Shown piece by piece: positions 17,459-23,725 of a stretch of DNA of 64,000 bases. The stretch covers positions 249,496 to 313,495 of the forward strand of contig NZ_MSYM01000013.1 in the NCBI RefSeq assembly GCF_001938565.1, in the 5' to 3' direction. Under the pieces are notes generated by a model. It was not told where the DNA came from. It ran no database searches and worked only from the letters and a program-made list of their open reading frames with translations. Each line of letters opens with the position of its first letter. Within the stretch, counting starts at the first letter, position 1. A program made the translations under genes and the position numbers. The stretch is from Rhodoferax antarcticus ANT.BR. GTDB taxonomy: Bacteria > Pseudomonadota > Gammaproteobacteria > Burkholderiales > Burkholderiaceae_C.

Positions 17459-17833
17459 TCAGGCGCGCACCGCCCAGTGCGCAATGACGGCTTGCACCGC
17501 AGCGTCGTCGCCCAGCGGTTTCGCTACCGACAGTTGTAGCTCGCGGTGCTTCGCGGCAAAGCTGTCCACCATGGCGGTCAGGTCACGGGTGACATGCTTG
17601 CCTGCCGCCCAGAAAAGGGGCATCACCCGCAGGCTTTGGCAACCCGCTGCGGCCAGCTCGGCCAGGGCGGCGGGCAGGTCGGGCTGCATGAATTCCAGAA
17701 ACGCCAGTCGGCAAGGGCTGCCGTGCTGGATTTGCACTTGCTCGGCAATGGCCTGCAGTGGCAAGCGCCAAGCCGGGTCGCGCGAGCCATGGGCAAACAA
17801 AACAATGCCGGTGCCAGTTGCGGTGATGTTCAT
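17459..17833 (-). CDS. cbiX: CbiX-like sirohydrochlorin chelatase, short form
   Basis: A 124-residue single-domain chelatase (the archaeal-type CbiXS length, half of the two-domain enzymes). GIVLFAHGSRDPAWRLPLQA carries the metal/substrate histidine of the motif AHGSR, and VMPLFWAAGKHVTRDL has the second histidine. Members insert Co2+ (or Ni2+/Fe2+) into sirohydrochlorin for B12, coenzyme F430 or sirohaem; the metal cannot be told. The start is ATG 17833; the longer upstream frame is not family-like. It stands alone, with about 400 bp to the divergent helicase gene. Confidence 0.85.
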   Translation of the reverse strand: MNITATGTGIVLFAHGSRDPAWRLPLQAIAEQVQIQHGSPCRLAFLEFMQPDLPAALAELAAAGCQSLRVMPLFWAAGKHVTRDLTAMVDSFAAKHRELQLSVAKPLGDDAAVQAVIAHWAVRA

Positions 17834-18245
17834 GCGTTGCCTTAAGGTGAGAGAGCTTGTCGGTCCCGAGGGTATCCGGAATCCATCAATGACAGGCCGA
17901 CAGGTATTGCGCATGGGTGTGCAGCGCCACCAGCAGTCGGCAATGCCAGGGCCCGCCGCGCAGTTCAGGAACGGGCGTACCGGCTGGAGGGTGAAGGCAT
18001 TAGGTAGAAACCCGAATGTGTGCCATAATCACAGGCTGCGCTGCAAACAGCGGTGCATATTTGTACATCTCCCAACATTCACCGGGTCCAATGTCTACCT
18101 GCTTGTAGGCTGCGACAAAAAGGACCCCCGGCGCTGAAGATACTCAACACTTTGAGTCAGAGCTGGTTCCGTTTGATGGTTGATGTTTTTTAACCATAAA
18201 CGGAGCTACCGCTTACCCTGCGGCGCTCGCGCATGAAAGAAATCC
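17834..18245. other. 412-bp divergent intergenic region, helicase leader
   Basis: The space between cbiX and the DEAD-box gene contains two strong hairpins near the helicase (18142-18157 and 18169-18203) and otherwise no gene I recognise. A short minus-strand frame (ending near 17887) reads PELRGGPWHCRLLVALHTHA before a stop and might be the tail of a lost gene, but I cannot assign it. The long untranslated stretch before an RNA helicase is compatible with post-transcriptional autoregulation. Confidence 0.4.
18142..18203 (+). promoter_or_regulatory. Tandem hairpins in the helicase 5' leader
   Basis: ACTCAA (18142-18147) pairs with TTGAGT (18152-18157) around a four-base loop. CCGTTT (18169-18174) pairs with AAACGG (18198-18203), and GGTT (18178-18181) pairs inside with AACC (18192-18195). 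The second ends 42 bp before the start codon. These look like RNA structures in the leader rather than terminators, as no T-tract follows. Confidence 0.45.
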
Positions 18246-20207
18246 ATGACTGACGCTACCCTAGCGACAGGCGACTTGTCGTCTGCCGAAAATTTGTCCA
18301 ATGATCTGCAATCGATCCCCAGCGACACCCCTGACACCGCTTCGGCGGATGACGCCGCCGCTGCCGAAGTAGTGGCCGTTGCGCCCGAAGTACCCAACGG
18401 CTTTGTCACCCTGGGCCTGGCCCCGGAGTTGATCGCCGCTGTGAAAGACCTGGGCTTTACCCAGCCCACCACCGTGCAGCTGAAAACCATTCCTCTGGCC
18501 ATGCAAGGCCACAGCGAAGGTGCCAAAGACGCACGTTTCATCGACCTGATGGTTTCCAGCCAGACGGGCAGTGGCAAGACCGCCGCCTTTTTGCTGCCCG
18601 TGCTGCACACTCTGCTGACGCAAATGGCCCAGGCGGAAACCAAAGAACGCGAAGACTACCAACGCGCCGTGGCTGAAGCCGCTGAAAAAGGTGAAGCACC
18701 TCCGAAGCGCGCCAAGCGCAAAGACCCGACCAACCCGCGCCACTTCACCGCTCCAACACCCGGCGCGCTGATTGTTTGCCCGACCCGCGAGCTGGCCCAG
18801 CAAGTCGCCCATGATGCGATCGACCTGGTACAGCATTGCCGTGGTCTGCGTGTGGCCAACATCGTCGGTGGCATGCCTTATCAGTTGCAAATTGCCAAGC
18901 TGCAAAACGCCAACCTGGTGGTGGCCACCCCGGGCCGTTTGCTTGACTTGCAACGCTCGATGCAAATCAAGCTTGACCAAGTGCAATTTTTGGTGGTGGA
19001 CGAAGCCGACCGCATGCTCGATCTGGGCTTCTCCGATGACTTGGCCGAAATCAATCAGCTCACCATCGGCCGCAAGCAAACCATGATGTTCAGCGCCACC
19101 TTTGCGCCGCGCATCCAGCAGCTGGCCGCCCGCGTCATGCGCGAGCCACAGCGCATCACCATCGACAGCCCACAAGAAAAACACGCCAACATCAAGCAGG
19201 TGCTGTTTTGGGCTGACAACGCTCAGCACAAACGCAAGTTGCTGGACCACTGGCTGCGCGACACCACCATCAACCAGGCGATTGTTTTTGCCAGCACCCA
19301 GATCGAATGTGACGGCCTGGCCAACGACCTGCAGCAAGATGGCTTTGATGCTGTCGCGTTGCACGGTGCGCTGAGCCAAGGCTTGCGTAACCGCCGTTTG
19401 ATGGCGCTGCGGCAAGGTCAGGTGCAGATTTTGGTGGCGACCGACGTGGCTGCCCGTGGTCTGGATGTGCCTACCGTGACCCATGTGTTCAACTTTGGTC
19501 TGCCAATGAAGGCCGAGGACTACACCCACCGCATTGGCCGCACCGGCCGCGCTGGCCGCGATGGTCTGGCAGTGACGTTTGCCGAGTTCCGCGACCGCCG
19601 CAAAATTTTTGACATCGAGGCTTTCAATCGTCAGCCGATCAAGGCCGAAGTGGTCCCTGGCCTGGAGCCGCAACAGCGCATGCCCGACGCGCGCCCGAGC
19701 GGTTTTGGTGGCCGTGACAACCGTGGTAACGACCGTGACCGCAAGTTTGGCGGCGGTGGCCGTCCGGCAGGTGGTGGTTTCGGTGGCAACCGTGGCGGCT
19801 TTGCCGAGAACCGCGGTGGCTTCAATGAAAACCGTGGTGGCGGCTTCGCAGAAAACCGTGGCGGTTTCGGTGACAGAAACGCCTCTGGCCCCCGCGTAGT
19901 CGGCCCGGACAGCTATCAAAATAATAAGCCCAGTGGCTTTGGTCAGCGTGACGAGCGCCCAGTTGCCCCGCGTGAAGGTTTCAGCTACGAGCGCAAGGGC
20001 GGCTTCAACGACCGCTTTGCCGGTGACCGCAACTCAGGCGCCCCGGCCCCGCGTGGTGACTTTGCCCCGCGTGGCGATTTTGCAGACCGCAAACCGGCTT
20101 TTGGCAAACCTGCCTTTGGCAAACCTGCGTTTTCCAAACCGGCTGGTGGCGGCAAGGTGTTTGTGCCACGTGATGCGCAAAAGCGTTTCTCCAAGAACGA
20201 CCGCTGA
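18246..20207 (+). CDS. rhlE: DEAD-box ATP-dependent RNA helicase, RhlE-like with RGG-type tail
   Basis: Cytoplasmic RNA helicase of 653 residues. Q motif region FVTLGLAPELIAAVKDLGF (about residue 57), Walker A SSQTGSGKT, PTRELAQQ, the DEAD box VVDEADRMLDLGF, SAT, ATDVAARGLD and HRIGRTGRAGR are all present. An unusual acidic N-terminal 55 residues precedes the core, and an insertion rich in Lys/Glu (about 130-165) lies between motifs I and Ia. The C-terminal 170 residues are low-complexity: repeated NRGGF units (about residues 500-540) and then AFGKPAF repeats, typical of RNA-binding tails in cold-adapted or stress helicases. Ends at a strong bidirectional terminator. Confidence 0.93.
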   Translation: MTDATLATGDLSSAENLSNDLQSIPSDTPDTASADDAAAAEVVAVAPEVPNGFVTLGLAPELIAAVKDLGFTQPTTVQLKTIPLAMQGHSEGAKDARFIDLMVSSQTGSGKTAAFLLPVLHTLLTQMAQAETKEREDYQRAVAEAAEKGEAPPKRAKRKDPTNPRHFTAPTPGALIVCPTRELAQQVAHDAIDLVQHCRGLRVANIVGGMPYQLQIAKLQNANLVVATPGRLLDLQRSMQIKLDQVQFLVVDEADRMLDLGFSDDLAEINQLTIGRKQTMMFSATFAPRIQQLAARVMREPQRITIDSPQEKHANIKQVLFWADNAQHKRKLLDHWLRDTTINQAIVFASTQIECDGLANDLQQDGFDAVALHGALSQGLRNRRLMALRQGQVQILVATDVAARGLDVPTVTHVFNFGLPMKAEDYTHRIGRTGRAGRDGLAVTFAEFRDRRKIFDIEAFNRQPIKAEVVPGLEPQQRMPDARPSGFGGRDNRGNDRDRKFGGGGRPAGGGFGGNRGGFAENRGGFNENRGGGFAENRGGFGDRNASGPRVVGPDSYQNNKPSGFGQRDERPVAPREGFSYERKGGFNDRFAGDRNSGAPAPRGDFAPRGDFADRKPAFGKPAFGKPAFSKPAGGGKVFVPRDAQKRFSKNDR

Positions 20208-20220
20208 TTAACACCTCAGC

Positions 20221-20259
20221 AAAAAAAGGCCGCAGGCATTTAAACCTGCGGCCTTTTTT
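20221..20259 (+). terminator. Bidirectional terminator after the helicase gene
   Basis: GGCCGCAGG (20228-20236) pairs perfectly with CCTGCGGCC (20245-20253), with seven A before and six T after. It serves the helicase gene and, in the other direction, the convergent small gene that ends at 20258. Confidence 0.93.
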
Positions 20260-20509
20260 ATCTGAAAAATTGGCGGCTGTCGCCCCAGGTAGTTGGCTCG
20301 TAGTCAGCGGGTTTTTCGTGCAATTCCTGAATGTTCAATAGCGCTGCCATGACCTCAGGCGAAAAGCCTTTGCGCTGGTTGTCGCGGCTATCGTCGAACA
20401 ACCGCGCGATGTAGGTATGCACTTGGTGATGCCCCCACAGCAGCTTGATCGCCTTGGCGATGTGCGGATGCGCAGCCTCAAGGAGTTGAAGGTCAGGATT
20501 TGGATTCAT
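20258..20509 (-). CDS. Small conserved hypothetical protein
   Basis: An 83-residue cytoplasmic protein from ATG 20509 (MNPNPDLQLLEAAHPHIAKA), with LLWGHHQVHTYIARLFDDSR and FSPEVMAALLNIQELHE. No signal peptide or membrane segment. I do not recognise a named domain; the codon use and the terminator directly at its end support a real gene. Its start is 5 bp from a truncated tRNA-Lys copy. Confidence 0.65.
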   Translation of the reverse strand: MNPNPDLQLLEAAHPHIAKAIKLLWGHHQVHTYIARLFDDSRDNQRKGFSPEVMAALLNIQELHEKPADYEPTTWGDSRQFFR

Positions 20510-20514
20510 AAAAG

Positions 20515-20562
20515 TGGCGGGAGCCAAGAGATTCGAACTATCTACCTACGGATTAAGAGTTC
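20515..20562 (-). repeat. Truncated tRNA-Lys copy (possible att-site duplicate)
   Basis: Reads (minus strand) as the 3' half of tRNA-Lys: anticodon CTT, variable loop, T-arm with GTTCGAATC replaced by a near match, acceptor 3' strand and CCA. Roughly 40 of 48 positions agree with 21028-21075. Homology stops in the anticodon stem, so it cannot make a tRNA. Same orientation as the intact gene about 0.5 kb away. Confidence 0.8.
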
Positions 20563-20770
20563 AATCGGTAGCGTACTCGTCTGCATCGATTGAATTGGTC
20601 GACATTCGGAAAAGCGTTTCACCGCCACCTTTTCGACTGGGTGGATGTAAAAATTTGTAAAACTTGCAAGAAACGATTATCGCCAAAGTCGTTGCCATCG
20701 CAAGACGTTTCTCAGTGTTTAAGCGAGACCCTGAAAAGTGATGGGTTTTTTTGCGAGACGCGATCGGTAA

Positions 20771-20983
20771 CGGACCTGCATCTTTGAGACTGACAAAAAG
20801 TCAGGCATCCGACCTGATCACGCGTCTGAATTGGCGCGGCTGCTATCCCGCTTGAATGCGTCAGTAGTGGCTGACGACTTGAACCTGCGGGTCTGGGGCT
20901 TGCATCTGCTTCAAGGGCGTGCGGGTACGACCTGCGCCAACAACAGCTGCATGGGTTTTTACACACGCCTGCAGCAACAATAA
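20771..20983 (+). pseudogene. Degenerate HigB/RelE-type toxin gene
   Basis: The frame from a stop at 20768 to the stop at 20981 reads IFETDKKSGIRPDHASELAR, LLSRLNASVVADDLNLRVWG, then LHLLQGRAG. This matches the centre of HigB-type RelE/ParE toxins (FETGxKAGIxPxHAxxLxRLLxxLNxAxxPxDLNxPGWxLHPLKGxLAG). The expected ribosome-cleavage part (SVxVNGNWRxTF) is missing or frame-shifted, and no start codon or antitoxin gene is present, so it should be inactive. Confidence 0.65.
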
Positions 20984-21027
20984 AACACCTTGACTTGAGG
21001 CCTAAGTGCTTGATTTACAAGTGTATT

Positions 21028-21103
21028 TGGTGGGAACTGAGAGATTCGAACTCTCGACCTACGGATTAAGAGTCCGCTGCTCTACCAGCTGAGCTAAGTT
21101 CCC
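21028..21103 (-). tRNA. tRNA-Lys (CTT)
   Basis: A 76-base cloverleaf with encoded CCA. Acceptor GGGAACT pairs with AGTTCCC; D-arm GCTCAGCTGGTAGAGC; anticodon loop CTCTTAA gives CTT (lysine, AAG codons); T-arm GAGAGTTCGAATCTCTC. No neighbouring tRNA genes. Confidence 0.98.
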
Positions 21104-21243
21104 GATCTGGCTAGGCTGAATAACCTAGCGAAGCTCCCGATTATAGCGAGAAATCCGCGGTGTTTCGGCAGGGTCGGCAGGCGACGGCTCGTATCCGCGC
21201 TGGCTTTTGGCGTGTCCGGGGGGGCGGCTAAGAACGCCAAGTC

Positions 21244-21741
21244 CTATTTCGATTTGTTTGTTTGTTTGTCCTGTTGCACCAATTGCTTGAGCGTTGCCAA
21301 TTGGGCTAGCAATTCTGCTGAATCCGCATCTGCGTCAGATTGCTCACTGATGGTTTGAGCGCGGGCCCCTTTTTCTGCATCTTGCACGCGAGGCGCTGCA
21401 TCCATCGGGTTGCGCTTTTTCAACTCAACGGCAGAGCCGGACGCGGCCTGAACAGGATTTTGCATTTCATGGGGCTCTGCAGCAGGCGGTCCGCTCTTCG
21501 TGTCGCTTTCTACTCCCGGTTCCACGCCATCGGACTGACGGGAAACGATGAGGCCATACAAGATCGGCCACAAGATGGTTAAAACAATGGTCAGGGTCAT
21601 CGTACCTACACCCAGCTGAATGCCGACCCATCCGATCACCGTTGCAAAAACCAGGCCGACCGCCATCGCCAGCAACATTTTGGGGAGCGATGCGCTTCGA
21701 AAGTTTCCGAGCCAGCTACTTGGTTTTTGGATGTTGGTCAT
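21244..21741 (-). CDS. Hypothetical two-helix membrane protein
   Basis: A 165-residue protein from ATG 21741 (MTNIQKPSSWLGNFRSASLP) with two adjacent hydrophobic segments (about residues 22-42 and 48-66: MLLAMAVGLVFATVIGWVG and MTLTIVLTILWPILYGLIV) and a long, charged, probably disordered cytoplasmic tail ending in a short coiled-coil-like stretch, LLAQLATLKQLVQQDKQ. No family recognised. It lies between tRNA-Lys and guaC, both on the same strand. Confidence 0.6.
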   Translation of the reverse strand: MTNIQKPSSWLGNFRSASLPKMLLAMAVGLVFATVIGWVGIQLGVGTMTLTIVLTILWPILYGLIVSRQSDGVEPGVESDTKSGPPAAEPHEMQNPVQAASGSAVELKKRNPMDAAPRVQDAEKGARAQTISEQSDADADSAELLAQLATLKQLVQQDKQTNKSK

Positions 21742-21822
21742 GGACTGATAAGGCCTTTGGCCATTACGGGTTAGAAAACCTTGGCAACCAATTGAGTGCT
21801 GAGGCGACAAATAACTCCGACA

Positions 21823-22800
21823 TTACATCAGCAGATGCTCCCCCGCGTTGTCACCACCCAGCGTGACGTAATTCACTTTGCGGATATCCATCAGCTTTTT
21901 GCCGCCAGAGTAGCTAATGGAGCTTTGCACGTCTTGCTCCATCTCGATCAGCGTGTTGGTCAGTTTGCCCTTGATCGGCTCCAGGATGCGCTTGCCCTCG
22001 ACGTGTTTGTACTCGCCCTTGTTGAAGTCGCTGGCTGAGCCGTAATATTCTTTGTATAGCCTGCCATCCACCTCCACGGTCAGGCCAGGGCTTTCTTCGT
22101 GGCCGGCAAAAAGCGAGCCAATCATCACCATGGTCGCGCCAAAGCGCACGCTTTTGGCAATGTCGCCGTGGTCGCGGATACCGCCGTCGGCAATGATGGG
22201 CTTGGTGGCCACGCGAGCGCACCACTTCACAGCGCTGAGCTGCCAGCCGCCGGTGCCGAAGCCGGTTTTGAGCTTGGTGATGCAGACCTTGCCCGGGCCA
22301 ATGCCCACCTTGGTGGCGTCCGCGCCCCAGTTTTCCAGGTCAATCACGGCTTCGGGCGTGGCCACGTTGCCGGCAATGATGAAGGTGCTGGGGATTTTTT
22401 CGCGCAGGTAGGCGATCATGTTTTTCACGCTGTCAGCATGGCCGTGGGCGATGTCGATGGTGATGTATTCGGGTGCCAGGCCCAGGGCAACGAGTTGGTC
22501 GACCGTGTCGTAATCGGGCTTCTTGACACCCAGCGAGATGGACGCGTACAGGCCCAGCGCTTTCATCTCCTGGACGAACGCGAGGTTGTCCAAATCAAAG
22601 CGGTGCATCACATAAAAGTAGCCGTTTTGCGCCAGCCAAATACAAATGTCCTTGCTGACCACCGTTTTCATGTTGGCGGGAACCACCGGAATGCGAAAGC
22701 GCCGCGGGCCCAGTTCCACGCTGGCATCACACTCGGCCCGGCTTTCTACCCGGCATTTGCGGGGCAGCAGAAGGATGTTGTCGTAGTCAAAAATTTCCAT
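21823..22800 (-). CDS. guaC: GMP reductase
   Basis: NADPH-dependent reductive deamination of GMP to IMP, returning guanine nucleotides to the purine pool. The 325-residue TIM-barrel protein begins [20 protein letters not shown], has [18 protein letters not shown] with the catalytic Cys (about residue 175) and the [20 protein letters not shown] phosphate loop. No CBS domains are present, and the ICITR-like loop is the GMPR type rather than IMP dehydrogenase. I start at ATG 22800 on family grounds; the longer frame to 22848 is not family-like. Confidence 0.93.
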   Translation of the reverse strand: MEIFDYDNILLLPRKCRVESRAECDASVELGPRRFRIPVVPANMKTVVSKDICIWLAQNGYFYVMHRFDLDNLAFVQEMKALGLYASISLGVKKPDYDTVDQLVALGLAPEYITIDIAHGHADSVKNMIAYLREKIPSTFIIAGNVATPEAVIDLENWGADATKVGIGPGKVCITKLKTGFGTGGWQLSAVKWCARVATKPIIADGGIRDHGDIAKSVRFGATMVMIGSLFAGHEESPGLTVEVDGRLYKEYYGSASDFNKGEYKHVEGKRILEPIKGKLTNTLIEMEQDVQSSISYSGGKKLMDIRKVNYVTLGGDNAGEHLLM

Positions 22801-22885
22801 GGTCAAGCGCCTTATCAATAGGTTGAAACAAGAGCGCTTGGATGGCAACCGGTTGCTGCTGGCTACGGCGCGTGGGGCCGTGCGG

Positions 22886-22919
22886 GCAAAAAAAACCGGG
22901 CTGCAATTACTTGGGCCCG
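22886..22919 (-). terminator. Intrinsic terminator of the secreted-protein gene
   Basis: On the minus strand ACCGGGC (22919-22913) pairs with GCCCGGT (22899-22893) and is followed by eight T. It lies about 40 bp past the stop of the gene at 22961-23701 and ahead of guaC, so guaC probably has its own promoter. Confidence 0.85.
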
Positions 22920-22960
22920 GTGACTGATTCTATCGAGTTAGGCGGGCCTGGCGTCTAGGC

Positions 22961-23701
22961 TCAGTTTTTATCTTCCGGCTGGCAGGCCGACTGCACGGCC
23001 GTCAGAATCTGGCCATGCGCGTCCTGCACCCAACTCGCCACCCGCAGGCGACGCGCGTCTACGCCCTGCGGGATACCCATCGCGCGCAAGTCATTGAAGC
23101 TCAAGGTTTCCTGATTTGATAGCTGCTCGCGCTTATCCCATAAGGGCTGGAGGGCATTTCTGACCAAATATCTTGGTACGGATGAGCCCTCTGTGCCCAC
23201 AGGCAATGCCTCCAGCAAAACCACCCAGCCCGACAGCGGCAACGCCAGTGCGCTGCTTTGCGGCAGGCTCAAGGCAATCAGCAGACCCATGTAGTCACCC
23301 ACCGCAGGTCCATGCGCCACACGCAGGGCGGCTTTTGGCCAGCCCTTGATGGCGGAGACAGGCTGGGTTTGCATGGCCGGGCGCGCCACTTGCAGCTCCG
23401 CGAGGCGCGCCAGTGCATCCGTACTGGCGGCTGCGGCCAGCGGCGCATCGTCACCCCGGCTGCCGGGCACGATCCAGTCCAGTGCCAGCGCGTCGCGTGG
23501 GGCAGGCGGCGCGGCTGGGTCGCGCCAACAGGTGTCGCAATCGGCGTTGATGAAGCGCTCAAACAGCGCGCTGGGCAGGGGTTGGTTGTCGCTGCTGCAA
23601 GCGCTTTGGCTGTGCGCCAGGGGTGACGCCAGCGTCGCCAAAAGCAGCAAGCTGGTCAGCACCCAATGTCTGAAAGTGGGAATTTGCAGAGGTGATGTCA
23701 T
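22961..23701 (-). CDS. Hypothetical secreted protein carrying an in-frame dispersed repeat
   Basis: A 246-residue protein from ATG 23701 with a signal peptide (FRHWVLTSLLLLATLASPLA, cleavage near AHS). The mature part has a cysteine cluster ACSSDNQPLPSALFERFINA followed by DCDTCWRD, a thioredoxin-like CxxC recalling DUF1223-type proteins, though I am not certain of the family. Residues about 182-198 (NALQPLWDKREQLSNQE) are encoded by an almost perfect copy of the 45-bp repeat. It is divergent from uvrD with only 24 bp between starts, and is followed by its own terminator. Confidence 0.72.
   Translation of the reverse strand: MTSPLQIPTFRHWVLTSLLLLATLASPLAHSQSACSSDNQPLPSALFERFINADCDTCWRDPAAPPAPRDALALDWIVPGSRGDDAPLAAAASTDALARLAELQVARPAMQTQPVSAIKGWPKAALRVAHGPAVGDYMGLLIALSLPQSSALALPLSGWVVLLEALPVGTEGSSVPRYLVRNALQPLWDKREQLSNQETLSFNDLRAMGIPQGVDARRLRVASWVQDAHGQILTAVQSACQPEDKN
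23113..23160 (-). repeat. Dispersed 45-bp repeat inside a secreted-protein gene
   Basis: On the minus strand CCTCCAGCCCTTAT, GGG, ATAAGCGCGAGCAGCTAT, CAAA: nearly the full pattern. It is in frame and encodes LQPLWDKREQLSNQ. One of the clearest copies in the window despite being coding. Confidence 0.88.
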
Positions 23702-23725
23702 CAAGCGCCTTTCTACAATGAACCC

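Larger units (their letters stand above)
20510..21027. other. Scar between a tRNA-Lys fragment and the intact tRNA-Lys gene
   Basis: The 518-bp stretch holds a 48-bp truncated copy of the 3' part of tRNA-Lys at its left end and a degenerate HigB-like toxin frame at 20771-20983, and no intact gene. Direct repetition of a tRNA 3' end is what remains when an integrative element that used the tRNA as attachment site decays or leaves. Confidence 0.5.

Noticed and set aside
18261..19919. 552-codon open frame on the minus strand inside the helicase gene
   Set aside because: Shadow of a GC-rich gene; no domain-like sequence and fully antisense to a clear DEAD-box protein.
19900..19945. AGCTATCAAAATAATA in the helicase tail resembling the right end of the repeat
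   Set aside because: Only the right third matches; the rest of the pattern is missing. Could be a diverged copy, but not counted.
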